This document shows positions 33,950 to 42,540 of a stretch of 64,000 bases of DNA, one piece after another (positions within the stretch are counted from its first letter, which is position 1; every line of letters starts with the position of its first letter). This DNA is from Pseudomonas sp. FP2335. GTDB taxonomy: Bacteria > Pseudomonadota > Gammaproteobacteria > Pseudomonadales > Pseudomonadaceae. Location of the stretch: contig NZ_CP117437.1 of NCBI RefSeq assembly GCF_030687535.1, forward strand, positions 3,245,501 to 3,309,500. Reading direction: 5' to 3'. The position numbers and the translations under genes are program-made. The notes beneath the pieces are model-generated. The model searched no databases and was not told the DNA's origin. It was given only the letters and a program-made list of their open reading frames with translations.

Positions 33950-34381
33950 ATGCCCAACGTCAAAGCACTGATCGGTTTTCTGTGCCTGTTCAGCGGCTAC
34001 GTCGCTGCCGCCCCTGCCCCGGCAGAAAAGGAAGTGGCCCAGGCGGTCGACCAACTGACCCAAGCCATGCTGCACCTGGACCTCAAGCAACTCCACGCGC
34101 TGACCGCCGACACCCTCACCTACGGCCACTCCAGCGGCAAAGTGCAGAACAAGGCGCAATTCATCGCCGACCTGGAAACCCATACCAGTGCCTTCAAGAC
34201 CCTGGAAATGCAAAACCAGACCATCACCCTCGATGGGGACACGGCGCTGGTGCGCAACCACTTTCACGCGTTGGCCGTGAACAGCGGCGTCGAAGTGCCC
34301 ACCGACATCGACAACTTCCAGGTTTGGCAGAAGCAGCATGGCAAATGGCTGTTGATCGGACGTCAGGCCTACAAGTACTGA
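33950..34381 (+). CDS. Secreted NTF2-like (DUF4440-type) protein
   Basis: A 143-residue protein. An N-terminal signal peptide (Met-Pro-Asn-Val-Lys, hydrophobic core, Ala-Ala-Ala cleavage near residue 21) precedes an NTF2-like fold: Ala-Met-Leu-His-Leu-Asp near 38, Leu-Thr-Tyr-Gly-His-Ser-Ser-Gly near 58 and Trp-Leu-Leu-Ile-Gly-Arg-Gln-Ala near the end. Such small cone-shaped proteins bind or modify diverse ligands; the role is unknown. The ATG at 33950 follows AAGGAA. No operon partner. Confidence 0.85.
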   Translation: MPNVKALIGFLCLFSGYVAAAPAPAEKEVAQAVDQLTQAMLHLDLKQLHALTADTLTYGHSSGKVQNKAQFIADLETHTSAFKTLEMQNQTITLDGDTALVRNHFHALAVNSGVEVPTDIDNFQVWQKQHGKWLLIGRQAYKY

Positions 34382-34410
34382 AACGCCCCGGCGAGCCGCC
34401 TAACCCCGGC

Positions 34411-35736
34411 TCACCACGCCACCACCGCTCGCACCTTGACCAACGCTTCGCGCAGCATCGGCATGGCTACCGAGCCCAGCGCCAAGCGCAACGCATGGGG
34501 CACATGAGCACCGACCGCAAACGGCTCCGCGGTGGAGACTGAGACGTTCTCGCGCTGCAAGGCCATGGCGACCTGATCGGCGCGGGCCTCCTCCGGTAGC
34601 GGCAACCACAAGAAATACGAGGACGGGTGACTGAGGTACTCCAGCCCCGTCAGCACTTGCGCCGCCAAGGCCTGACGCGCCCGGGCATCCTCGCGTTTTT
34701 GCGCTTCCAGTTGGGCAACGGTGCCGTCCTCGATCCAACCCACGGCAATGGCGCTCATCACCCCCGGAACGTTCCAGGTGGTGGCCATGATCGTGCGCTC
34801 CACCGCCTTCACCCACGGCACAGGTGCCGCGACAAACCCCACCCGCAGCCCCGTCGCGACACTTTTCGACAGCCCGGCCACGTAGACCGTGCGCTCCGGC
34901 GCCAATGTCGCCAGCGGTGGTGGTGCATCTTCGGCCAGAAAGGCGTAGGCCGCGTCCTCGATGATCATCAGGTTGTGCTGGCGAGCAATCGCTACCAACT
35001 GCTCTCGCAGCGCCAAGCCCATGACCCAGCCGAGCGGGTTGTGCAGGGTCGGCATGCTGTACACCGCACGCACCGGGCGCTTGCGGCAGAGGCTGTGCAG
35101 GTACTCCAGATCCGGGCCGGTGGGCGTGACCGGGATTGCGACGATCTCCAGGTGCAAGGTCTCGGCCAGCACCTTGAAACCCGAATAGGTCAGTGCATCG
35201 ACGGCGATCACATCCCCCGGCTTGAGCAGCGCCATCATCGTCACCGCCAGGCCATGCTGGGCGCCACTGACCAGCAACACCTGCTCGGAGGCAACCGCCA
35301 ACCCACGACTCAGCAGATGACGCGCCGCCGCCGCGCGCTCATGCACACGGCCGGCATGGGGTTGATAGCGCAGCAGCGCTTCCAGATCGCCGGACAGCGC
35401 CAGTTGGCGCAGCGCCGTGCGCAACAAGTCTGCCTGGCCCGGCAAGGACGGGTAGTTGAAGTTCAGGTCCAACATCCCCGCGGCAACACTCATCTGCCCA
35501 CTGCCCTGCCCTGGCGGCAGCGAAATCTCGCGCACAAAGGTGCCGCGCCCGGTTTCGCCGCTGACCAGGCCCATGGCCTCCAGCTCGGTATACACCCGGC
35601 TCGCGGTGACCAGCGCCAGGCCATGCTCGGCGGCCAACTGGCGGTGGGTTGGCAAGCGTGTGCCGGGCGGCATGTCGCCGCTGCGGATGGCTTGGGCAAA
35701 GGTGTCGACCAGCGATTTGTAGCGGGCGCGGGGCAT
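34411..35736 (-). CDS. MocR-type regulator (GntR DNA-binding domain plus aminotransferase-like domain)
   Basis: A 441-residue protein with an N-terminal GntR winged helix (about 1-75; Leu-Pro-Thr-His-Arg-Gln-Leu-Ala and Ser-Arg-Val-Tyr-Thr-Glu-Leu) fused to a fold-type I aminotransferase-like domain (about 95-441). The PLP-lysine region reads Val-Tyr-Val-Ala-Gly-Leu-Ser-Lys-Ser near residue 285. It is divergent from an EamA permease gene 88 bp away, the usual arrangement of a MocR regulator with its transporter target. Confidence 0.92.
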   Translation of the reverse strand: MPRARYKSLVDTFAQAIRSGDMPPGTRLPTHRQLAAEHGLALVTASRVYTELEAMGLVSGETGRGTFVREISLPPGQGSGQMSVAAGMLDLNFNYPSLPGQADLLRTALRQLALSGDLEALLRYQPHAGRVHERAAAARHLLSRGLAVASEQVLLVSGAQHGLAVTMMALLKPGDVIAVDALTYSGFKVLAETLHLEIVAIPVTPTGPDLEYLHSLCRKRPVRAVYSMPTLHNPLGWVMGLALREQLVAIARQHNLMIIEDAAYAFLAEDAPPPLATLAPERTVYVAGLSKSVATGLRVGFVAAPVPWVKAVERTIMATTWNVPGVMSAIAVGWIEDGTVAQLEAQKREDARARQALAAQVLTGLEYLSHPSSYFLWLPLPEEARADQVAMALQRENVSVSTAEPFAVGAHVPHALRLALGSVAMPMLREALVKVRAVVAW

Positions 35737-35750
35737 CGGGATGTATCCAT

Positions 35751-35787
35751 GACAATTTTTTGATTGTCCTAATCTTCAACTTTAGGA
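35751..35787. promoter_or_regulatory. Candidate MocR operator
   Basis: Two linked inverted repeats lie between the divergent genes: GACAAT (35751-35756) ... ATTGTC (35763-35768), overlapping TCCTAA (35767-35772) ... TTAGGA (35782-35787). They cover the expected promoter region of both genes. Confidence 0.55.
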
Positions 35788-35824
35788 TGACCGGCACGCA
35801 ATCATTCTTTTCAGGCCCCTGCCC

Positions 35825-36715
35825 ATGCAACGTACTTTCTCCCTCAGCCCCCCGGACAGCAGCACCCAGGGCTGGATCAACGGCTTTATCGGCGTGGTGA
35901 TTTTCAGCGGTTCGTTGCCCGCCACCCGTTTGGCGGTGATGGAGTTCGACCCGGTGTTCCTCACCATGCTCCGCGCAACCATCGCTGCGGTGCTGGGGCT
36001 GCTGTTGCTGGGGTGGTTCAAGGAACAGCGTCCCGCACGCAACCAGTGGGGGCCGTTGCTGATTGTCGCGCTGGGCGTGGTGATCGGTTTTCCGCTGCTG
36101 ACAGCACTGGCACTGCAATACGTGACCTCCGCCCACTCCATCGTATTTATCGGCCTGCTGCCGTTGGCTACCGCCGTGTTTGGCGTATTGCGCGGTGGCG
36201 AACGGCCGCGTGCGGTGTTCTGGTTGTTCTCGATCGCCGGCAGCGCGCTGGTGATGGGCTATGCATTCGCCCAGGGCCTCAGCGCTGCACCGGCCGGTGA
36301 CCTGCTGATGTTGCTGGCGGTGCTGGTGTGCGGCCTGGGGTATGCCGAGGGCGCCAAGTTGTCGCGCAGCCTCGGAGGCTGGCAGGTGATCTGCTGGGCG
36401 CTGGTGGTGTCGTTGCCGGTGGTGGTGCCGTTGAGTGTGATCCTGGCGCCGCCGAGTGTACGCGGCATCAGCCTGTCGGCGTGGCTGAGCCTGGGTTATG
36501 TGGCGTTGTTCAGCATGTTGATCGGCTTTGTGTTCTGGTATCGCGGCCTGGCCCAGGGTGGCATCGCCGCCGTTGGCCAATTGCAACTGCTGCAGCCGTT
36601 CTTCGGCCTGGCACTGGCGGCGGGCCTGCTGCATGAGCAGGTCAGCCTGGGCATGGTGCTGGTCACCGTCGCGGTGATCGGATGCGTGGCCGGGGCAAAG
36701 AGGTTTGCCCGCTAG
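35825..36715 (+). CDS. EamA-family (DMT) permease
   Basis: A 296-residue inner-membrane protein with about ten helices in two EamA halves (about 15-145 and 160-290). The N-terminal half reads Ile-Asn-Gly-Phe-Ile-Gly-Val-Val-Ile-Phe-Ser-Gly-Ser-Leu-Pro-Ala-Thr-Arg. Relatives export amino acids or metabolites. The divergent MocR regulator is the likely controller, which hints at an amine or amino-acid substrate. It ends in a 4-bp overlap with the convergent YceI gene. Confidence 0.88.
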   Translation: MQRTFSLSPPDSSTQGWINGFIGVVIFSGSLPATRLAVMEFDPVFLTMLRATIAAVLGLLLLGWFKEQRPARNQWGPLLIVALGVVIGFPLLTALALQYVTSAHSIVFIGLLPLATAVFGVLRGGERPRAVFWLFSIAGSALVMGYAFAQGLSAAPAGDLLMLLAVLVCGLGYAEGAKLSRSLGGWQVICWALVVSLPVVVPLSVILAPPSVRGISLSAWLSLGYVALFSMLIGFVFWYRGLAQGGIAAVGQLQLLQPFFGLALAAGLLHEQVSLGMVLVTVAVIGCVAGAKRFAR

Positions 36716-37278
36716 CGTTGCGGTGAAACCATCTTGAATTTGATGTGGATGTCGTTGGACACCACGCTGTTGCCAGCCCACTCACCCTCGCCGATCTTGA
36801 AATCGGCACGGTTGAGGATGAATTCACCGTCGAACACGCCAATCCCGCCCAACTCCTTGAGCACCACATCGACCGTCACCGGCCGTGTAATCCCTTTGAG
36901 CGTCAGGTTGCCGCTGATCTTGAAGCGATTGTTGCCCAGCGCCGTGGCGCCGCTGGATTGGTAGACCGCCACCGGGTACGTCGCCGTGTCGAACCATGAC
37001 GGACGCTGCAGTTCGTCGTTGGCATCTGCGCTGCCGGCGTCGATGCTGGCGAGCTGGATCTTGAGCAACGCGTGCGCCGCCCCAGGCGCTTGGGTATCGA
37101 ACGCCAGCGTCCCTTCAAACTCGTTGAATGTGCCATACACCCGCTGCCCGAACTGCTGGAAGGTAAAGCTGATCTGGCTGGCGGCGCGATTGACATCACG
37201 GTATTCCACGGCCCGGGCATTGGAAAACACACCAAGCACCAGTGCCAGCAACACGACTGGGGATATTCGACGGTTCAT
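36712..37278 (-). CDS. YceI-family periplasmic protein
   Basis: A 188-residue secreted protein; start at the ATG at 37278 after a GGAG site, giving a signal peptide with an Ala-Arg-Ala cleavage site near residue 23. The YceI lipocalin-like domain covers the rest: Arg-Asp-Val-Asn-Arg-Ala-Ala-Ser-Gln-Ile-Ser-Phe near 28, Gly-Thr-Phe-Asn-Glu-Phe near 52 and Leu-Thr-Leu-Lys-Gly-Ile-Thr-Arg-Pro-Val near 130. The family binds polyisoprenoids in the periplasm. No partner cytochrome b561 gene is adjacent. Confidence 0.92.
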   Translation of the reverse strand: MNRRISPVVLLALVLGVFSNARAVEYRDVNRAASQISFTFQQFGQRVYGTFNEFEGTLAFDTQAPGAAHALLKIQLASIDAGSADANDELQRPSWFDTATYPVAVYQSSGATALGNNRFKISGNLTLKGITRPVTVDVVLKELGGIGVFDGEFILNRADFKIGEGEWAGNSVVSNDIHIKFKMVSPQR

Positions 37279-37367
37279 GCACGCTCCGCGGGAAGTAAGG
37301 CCATCGGGTTCCCATCCTGCCCGTGTCCTGCTAAACAGAGTAGCCCCCATAACAAAAAGGACTTGGC

Positions 37368-37862
37368 ATGCACCCCGCTTCCCTCCAGGACATCACCGCC
37401 CCCGAAGGTATCTGCTATGGCTGCGGCGCCAGCAACCCCCACGGCCTGCACATCAAAAGCCGCTGGGACGCCGACGGCATCCACCTGGTCGCCGAGCATG
37501 TGCCCGAAGCCAAATACAGTGGCTGGCCGGACCTGGTCTACGGTGGCCTGATCGCCATGCTGGTGGACTGTCACTCCAACTGGACCGCAATGGCTTACCA
37601 CTACCGCGCCGAACAGCGCGAGCCCGGCAGCCTGCCGCGCATCGAGTGCGTCACTGGCAACCTCGGCATCAAGTTCATCAAGCCAACGCCCATGGGTGTC
37701 ACCCTGACCTTGCGCGCCCGGGTCGAGGGCGACGTCGGACGCAAAAGCCGCGTGGTCTGCGAGGTGTACGCCGGTGACGTGCTGACCGCCATTGGCGATT
37801 CATTGTTCGTGCGCGTCGACACCGGGCAGTTGGCCGCTGCCGCCCATGGCCGCGACGATTAA
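37368..37862 (+). CDS. PaaI-like hotdog-fold thioesterase
   Basis: A 164-residue hotdog-fold protein. A Cys-Tyr-Gly-Cys-Gly motif near residue 18 precedes the conserved core: Tyr-Gly-Gly-Leu-Ile-Ala-Met-Leu-Val-Asp near 58 with the active-site Asp, and Lys-Pro-Thr-Pro-Met-Gly-Val near 104. Acyl-CoA thioesterases of this type use a conserved Asp/Glu near the interface; the acyl substrate is unknown. It is 45 bp before the hydrolase gene and may share its transcript. Confidence 0.85.
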   Translation: MHPASLQDITAPEGICYGCGASNPHGLHIKSRWDADGIHLVAEHVPEAKYSGWPDLVYGGLIAMLVDCHSNWTAMAYHYRAEQREPGSLPRIECVTGNLGIKFIKPTPMGVTLTLRARVEGDVGRKSRVVCEVYAGDVLTAIGDSLFVRVDTGQLAAAAHGRDD

Positions 37863-37906
37863 ACGTGGTCTACATTGACTGCTACCGCTAATCGAGGATG
37901 GCCCCG

Positions 37907-38794
37907 ATGACTCGTCTCACCGCGCAGGACTTTGCCCCCGAACTGCTGGAACTCTACGACGGCTACGCCCACGGCAAGATCAACCGCCGCGAGTTTCTCG
38001 ACCGCGCCGCGCTGTTCACCTTCGGCGGGCTCACCGCCTCGGCGCTGCTGGCCGCGCTGAGCCCCAACTACGCGCTGGCCGAACAGGTGAAATTCACCGA
38101 CCCGGACATCGTCGCCGACTACATCACCTACCCGTCGCCCAACGGCAACGGCAGCGTGCGCGGCTACCTCGTGCGCCCGGCCAAGGCGTCAGGAAAGTTG
38201 CCAGCGGTAGTGGTGGTCCACGAAAACCGCGGCCTCAACCCGTACATCGAAGACGTCGCCCGCCGCCTGGCCAAGGCTGGCTTTATCGCCCTGGCGCCCG
38301 ACGGCCTGACCTCGGTGGGCGGCTATCCCGGCAACGATGAAAAAGGCGTGGCCCTGCAACAGACCGTCGACCCGACCAAGCTGATGAACGACTTTTTCGC
38401 CGCCATCGAATGGCTGATGCACCACGACAGCAGCACCGGCAAGGTCGGTATCACCGGCTTCTGCTACGGCGGCGGCGTGACCAACGCGGCGGCGGTGGCT
38501 TACCCGGAGTTGGGCGCGGCGGTGTCGTTTTACGGGCGCCAGCCGCAGGCCAAGGACGTGCCGCGCATCAAGGCGCCGATCATGCTGCACTACGGTGAGC
38601 TGGATACGCGGATCAACGAGGGCTGGCCGGCGTATGAACAGGCGTTGAAGGCAGCAGGCACGACGTATGAGGCGTTTATCTACAAGGGCGCCAACCATGG
38701 TTTCCATAACGACTCGACGCCACGCTATGACGAGGCGGCGGCGAATCTGGCGTGGGAGCGGACGCTGGGCTGGTTCCGCAAATACCTGGCCTAG
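37907..38794 (+). CDS. Dienelactone hydrolase-family protein, probably Tat-exported
   Basis: A 295-residue alpha/beta hydrolase. The ATG at 37907 is preferred over the one at 37898 because the GAGG site abuts 37898 but sits 9 bases before 37907. A twin-arginine-like signal reads Asn-Arg-Arg-Glu-Phe-Leu-Asp-Arg, a hydrophobic stretch and an Ala-Leu-Ala cleavage site near residue 55. The dienelactone hydrolase triad is visible as Cys in Gly-Phe-Cys-Tyr-Gly (about 185), Asp in Gly-Glu-Leu-Asp-Thr (about 231) and His in Asn-His-Gly-Phe-His (about 262). Substrate unknown. Confidence 0.88.
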   Translation: MTRLTAQDFAPELLELYDGYAHGKINRREFLDRAALFTFGGLTASALLAALSPNYALAEQVKFTDPDIVADYITYPSPNGNGSVRGYLVRPAKASGKLPAVVVVHENRGLNPYIEDVARRLAKAGFIALAPDGLTSVGGYPGNDEKGVALQQTVDPTKLMNDFFAAIEWLMHHDSSTGKVGITGFCYGGGVTNAAAVAYPELGAAVSFYGRQPQAKDVPRIKAPIMLHYGELDTRINEGWPAYEQALKAAGTTYEAFIYKGANHGFHNDSTPRYDEAAANLAWERTLGWFRKYLA

Positions 38795-38808
38795 TGGCCA
38801 CCCAGATC

Positions 38809-38990
38809 CGGGAGCAAGCCCGCTCCCACAGTTGATCGGTGCTGCTGGGCTGTCAGCGCTCGGCTGGAGATCGCCCGGACACTGCCAATCCACTGTGGGA
38901 GCTGTCGAGCCTTAGCGAGGCTGCGAAGGCGGCGGCACTGTTGGTAGAAGTGTTGCCCTCGACCATAGATCTCCCACATTTGATTTTCGG
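38809..38990. repeat. Cluster of REP-type units
   Basis: Between the hydrolase and DUF2252 genes are three REP fragments: CGGGAGCAAGCCCGCTCCCA at 38809-38828 (a short hairpin), a unit starting TGTGGGAGCTGTCGAGCC at 38894, which runs into a GCCTTAGCGAGGC hairpin, and a trailing CTCCCACA near 38971. No coding sequence is visible in these 206 bp. Confidence 0.6.
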
Positions 38991-39000
38991 TATTTGCAGG

Positions 39001-40185
39001 TCAGTGCTCCAGCGCATACCGACGGCAATGGCTGAGGTAGCCCTGCTCATGGCTGCCTACCAGTTGCACCACGCTGGTCCATAACCAGGACGGCGCATCC
39101 AGCTGCCTGGAGCGGTTTTCTTGCAGCGTGGCCATCCAGGCCTTGCGCGTGTCCCGGCCCATCTGGCGGGCATGGGCGATACCGACAACCCGGGCGAGAT
39201 ACCCGGCGGCATGCATCGCGTCGGTCTCGCTGAGTTCGTCCAACTCCAGCTTCATGTCCTGCGGCAGCAATTCACGGATGAAAAAACCGTGATCCAGAAA
39301 GCGCGTCGCCAGCATGCGCTCACCCAGGCCAGGGGACAGCTGGCGAGCGCCCTCGACGACCCGGCGGCCATTGTCCCGTGGCATCTTCGCCCGTGCGGCA
39401 CGGGGTGCCGCAGCGCCCACCGCCTGCTTGATGTCGATCAGGCAGTATTCGCGATCGTCCTTGTCTCCCACCCCCAGCAACGCCGCGTAACGCAGCAAGC
39501 CGAGGGAGCTGCAGCCCTTGACCCAATAGGCCGAATCCAGCAACTCGACCTTGGCGTCCTTGGGCCGCCCCTTGAGGGACGTGACCAACTGGTGGAGGTC
39601 GTCCGATGCGCAAACGTCGGCCAAGGCGCTTTTTTCCGCCCGCGACAACGACCAAAAGTGCTTGCCCAGGGGAATGCTCGGCCGCACATTCTCGATGCGT
39701 TCACGTGCCAGGTGCTTCCAGGTACGCTCCACGGCACTGCGCATGCCGGCCTTGACCTGGGACGGGCGCGGCGGCGCTTCATCCGGTTTGTCCTTGAAGG
39801 CCTGTTCGTAGCCCACCATCATTTCTTCGAGCATGCGTGCGGTGGTCACGCCGGGTAAATCAGAGCCACGAGCCGCGGTGGCCAGGGACAGGGCCAGGCG
39901 CACCAGGTCGTGGGCCGGGTTGCCGATCACGGCCTGGTCGAGGTCGCGGATGTGCATATCGATGCGCCCCTTGCTGTCGCCGGTCGGCCCCAGGTTGCCC
40001 GCATGGCAATCGCCGCAGATCCAGATCGCCGGACCGTGGGGCAACCGGCGGCCAGGCAGGCTGTGCAGCCAATCGTAGAACTGCACGGTGCTGCCGCGCA
40101 CATAGGCGTGGGCGGAACGCGCCATCTTCAGGTTGCGCAGTTGGATCAGGCGGGGCATGCGGGCGGAGGGACGCGGACTGTTCAT
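39001..40185 (-). CDS. DUF2252-family protein (kinase-like fold)
   Basis: A 394-residue cytoplasmic protein. Family landmarks are Met-Ala-Arg-Ser-Ala-His-Ala-Tyr-Val-Arg-Gly-Ser near residue 21 and Ile-Cys-Gly-Asp-Cys-His-Ala-Gly-Asn-Leu-Gly near 57, the kinase-like catalytic loop, followed by Ile-Arg-Asp-Leu-Asp-Gln-Ala. DUF2252 proteins resemble aminoglycoside/choline kinase-type folds but lack a defined function. No operon partner. Confidence 0.88.
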   Translation of the reverse strand: MNSPRPSARMPRLIQLRNLKMARSAHAYVRGSTVQFYDWLHSLPGRRLPHGPAIWICGDCHAGNLGPTGDSKGRIDMHIRDLDQAVIGNPAHDLVRLALSLATAARGSDLPGVTTARMLEEMMVGYEQAFKDKPDEAPPRPSQVKAGMRSAVERTWKHLARERIENVRPSIPLGKHFWSLSRAEKSALADVCASDDLHQLVTSLKGRPKDAKVELLDSAYWVKGCSSLGLLRYAALLGVGDKDDREYCLIDIKQAVGAAAPRAARAKMPRDNGRRVVEGARQLSPGLGERMLATRFLDHGFFIRELLPQDMKLELDELSETDAMHAAGYLARVVGIAHARQMGRDTRKAWMATLQENRSRQLDAPSWLWTSVVQLVGSHEQGYLSHCRRYALEH

Positions 40186-40258
40186 ATAGGCACTCGGCTG
40201 GGGCTACGGTAGAGGCTAGGCCGGCGCAAATGTTTCATTTTGTTTCGCGAGTAAACCT

Positions 40259-41137
40259 TCAGCCGCGCCCCGCTACCGCCATCAACCAGCCCTTGAACGC
40301 CAGCATCGCCGAGGTTTCGGCACGCGACTGCAGACGGGTCAGCCAGTAACTGCCGGTGGTGATGCCCACGTCGAATGGCTGGCGAATCACATCATTTTCC
40401 AATTGCCGCGAAAACATCATCGCCGGCGCCAGGGCCACGCCCGCGCCCTGCAATGCCGCCTCCATCATCCCCAGGGATGAGTCAAACACAATGCTGCGCG
40501 GCACCAGAGTGTCGGCAGGTAAACCTGCGGCCTGAAACCACTGGGTCCATTCATCCGCCCGATAAGAGCGCAGCAAGGTGAACTTGAGCAGGTCGGCCGG
40601 GGTTTGCAGTTGCTCGGCGATGTGCGGCACGCAAAGCACGCTCAGCGGCGCTTCAAACAAGGGGCTTGCGTCGGTGCCATGCCAGGCACCCGCGCCAAAG
40701 CGGATCGCGTAATCCAAGCCTTCGGCGGCGACGTCGACGCGGTTGTTGTGGGTCGACAGCCGCAAGTCGATAAATGGATAACGTGCGTGAAACTCGGGCA
40801 AGCGCGGCAGTAGCCATCCCACGGCAAACGTGCCGACTGCGCCCACCGTCAGCACTTCGCGGTAATGTCCGCCTTCGAACCGACTGAGGGTCTGGGCAAT
40901 CCGGTCAAACGATTCACGCACCACCGGCAGCAAGGTTTCGCCCTCGCTCGTGAGCATCAGCCCCCGTGGCAGGCGCTTGAACAAGGTGACATTGAGCTGT
41001 GCCTCCAGGCTTTTAACCTGATGGCTTACCGCCGCCTGGGTAACGCACAGCTCGATGGCCGCGCGGGTAAAGCTCAAATGCCGTGCAGAGGCTTCGAATG
41101 CACGCAGGGCATTGAGGGGTAGATGGGAGCGCAACAT
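40259..41137 (-). CDS. ampR: LysR-family regulator AmpR
   Basis: A 292-residue regulator divergent from the class C beta-lactamase gene. The N-terminal winged helix reads His-Leu-Pro-Leu-Asn-Ala-Leu-Arg-Ala-Phe-Glu-Ala-Ser-Ala-Arg-His-Leu with Val-Thr-Gln-Ala-Ala-Val-Ser-His-Gln, and the effector domain holds Thr-Val-Gly-Ala-Val-Gly-Thr-Phe-Ala-Val-Gly-Trp-Leu-Leu-Pro-Arg-Leu, as in known AmpR proteins. AmpR senses cell-wall muropeptides and switches ampC between repression and induction. Confidence 0.93.
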   Translation of the reverse strand: MLRSHLPLNALRAFEASARHLSFTRAAIELCVTQAAVSHQVKSLEAQLNVTLFKRLPRGLMLTSEGETLLPVVRESFDRIAQTLSRFEGGHYREVLTVGAVGTFAVGWLLPRLPEFHARYPFIDLRLSTHNNRVDVAAEGLDYAIRFGAGAWHGTDASPLFEAPLSVLCVPHIAEQLQTPADLLKFTLLRSYRADEWTQWFQAAGLPADTLVPRSIVFDSSLGMMEAALQGAGVALAPAMMFSRQLENDVIRQPFDVGITTGSYWLTRLQSRAETSAMLAFKGWLMAVAGRG

Positions 41138-41195
41138 GCTTGACCCTAGTTATTCTAATGGCTGGTGCGAGATATGATCGTTTGTCGACGCGCGC

Positions 41196-41211
41196 AAATC
41201 TACCTAGATTT
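41196..41211. promoter_or_regulatory. Palindrome in the ampR-ampC intergenic region
   Basis: AAATCT-ACCT-AGATTT is a perfect 6-bp inverted repeat, 57 bp before the ampC start, in the 130-bp divergent promoter. It is the best candidate for the AmpR binding site here, although the strict LysR T-N11-A spacing is not met. Confidence 0.5.
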
Positions 41212-41267
41212 ATCCGCCTGCGCAGGCCTCGGTTGGCAGTGCACCTTTGATATGGAAGCAAGTCAAC

Positions 41268-42410
41268 ATGAACCATCACGTAAGAAATTGCCTTATTTCA
41301 GCCGCAATTGTTGGATCTGGAACCTGCATGGCCGCCACCGACCTGCGCCAGGTTGTGGACAGCAACGTTGCGCCGTTGATGCAGCAACACGGAATCGCCG
41401 GCCTGGCGGTAGCCACGATCAAAAATGGCCAGGTGCAATACTTTAACTACGGCGTAATGTCCAAGACCACCCAGCGCCCCGTCACCGAAGACACCCTGTT
41501 CGAACTTGGCTCCGTCAGCAAAACCTTCACCGCCACGCTGGGCGGTTATGCCCAGGCCTCCGGCGCACTCAAGCTGACGGACAAGGCCAGCCAGCACCTG
41601 CCAGCCCTGCAAGGCAGCGCCTTCGACCGCATCAGCCTGTTGCAACTGGCGACCTACTCGGCGGGTGGTTTGCCCTTGCAGTTTCCGGAAGCTGCCGACA
41701 GTGCCAAGACCATGCTCGGCTATTTCCAGCACTGGAAACCTACCTACGCCCCCGGTGTGCAACGCGTCTACTCAAACCCAAGCATCGGCCTGTTCGGCTA
41801 CCTGAGCGCGCAAAGCCTGGGGCAACCCTTCAATGTGGCGATGGAGAAAACCCTGCTGCCGCAATTGGGGCTCAAGCACACCTATATCACTGTGCCCGCC
41901 GACAAGGCCGAACAATACGCCCAAGGTTATGACAAGCAGCAAAACCCGGTACGGGTCGGCCCCGGCGCACTGGACGGCGAGGCCTACGGCGTCAAGTCCA
42001 GCACCCAGGACATGGCGCGTTTTGTCCTCGCGAACATGCACCCACAAACCCTGAGCGCGCCGCTGCAACAGGCAATTGCCACGACACACACCGGCTACTA
42101 CACCGTCAACGGCATGACCCAAGGCCTGGGCTGGGAATACTACCCCTACCCGGTGAAGTTGCAGGCATTGCTTGACGGCAACTCCACGCTCATCGCGCTG
42201 CAACCCAATAAAGCCCATTGGCTGCAACCGGCGCAGACACAACCGGGCAACGTCATGTTCAACAAAACCGGCTCTACCGGCGGCTTTGGAGCGTACGTGG
42301 CGTATGTGCCTGGCAAGGATATAGGCGTGGTGATCCTGGCCAACAAGAACTACCCGATTGCCGACAGAGTGACGGCGGCCCATGGCATCTTGAGCGCGAT
42401 GGATCAGTAG
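41268..42410 (+). CDS. ampC: Class C beta-lactamase AmpC
   Basis: A 380-residue periplasmic beta-lactamase. The ATG at 41268 begins a signal peptide with a Cys-Met-Ala-Ala cleavage region near residue 20-23. Active-site motifs are complete: Ser-Val-Ser-Lys (SxxK, about 82-85), Tyr-Ser-Asn (YxN, about 167-169) and Lys-Thr-Gly (KTG, about 332-334). It hydrolyses penicillins and cephalosporins and is a typical chromosomal inducible enzyme. Control by divergent AmpR is expected from the gene order. Confidence 0.96.
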   Translation: MNHHVRNCLISAAIVGSGTCMAATDLRQVVDSNVAPLMQQHGIAGLAVATIKNGQVQYFNYGVMSKTTQRPVTEDTLFELGSVSKTFTATLGGYAQASGALKLTDKASQHLPALQGSAFDRISLLQLATYSAGGLPLQFPEAADSAKTMLGYFQHWKPTYAPGVQRVYSNPSIGLFGYLSAQSLGQPFNVAMEKTLLPQLGLKHTYITVPADKAEQYAQGYDKQQNPVRVGPGALDGEAYGVKSSTQDMARFVLANMHPQTLSAPLQQAIATTHTGYYTVNGMTQGLGWEYYPYPVKLQALLDGNSTLIALQPNKAHWLQPAQTQPGNVMFNKTGSTGGFGAYVAYVPGKDIGVVILANKNYPIADRVTAAHGILSAMDQ

Positions 42411-42447
42411 CAAGCATCACGGCCCGCGATGTGTTGCGCGCTTAACA

Positions 42448-42482
42448 GTCTTTGACAGTTTTCCGACAAAGCTGTCAAAGAC
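42448..42482. promoter_or_regulatory. 11-bp inverted repeat upstream of the MipA/OmpV gene
   Basis: GTCTTTGACAG (42448-42458) and CTGTCAAAGAC (42472-42482), 13 bp apart, form a perfect 11-bp inverted repeat about 60 bp before the MipA/OmpV start and 38 bp after ampC. It could be a terminator of ampC, though without a T-tract, or an operator; the first arm contains a TTGACA -35-like hexamer. Confidence 0.45.
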
Positions 42483-42540
42483 CCCCGCCCTCCTCCAGAC
42501 CTAGCATTCGAGCTTCCAAACCTCCAATCGGGTGCTCTAC

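Noticed and set aside
38795..39000. Possible small RNA or CRISPR-like array between the hydrolase and DUF2252 genes
   Set aside because: The repeats are dispersed REP fragments of the genome-wide family, with no regular spacer length.
41196..41211. LysR T-N11-A box in the AmpR region
   Set aside because: A perfect palindrome is present, but the precise T-N11-A spacing could not be confirmed, so it is listed only as a candidate operator.
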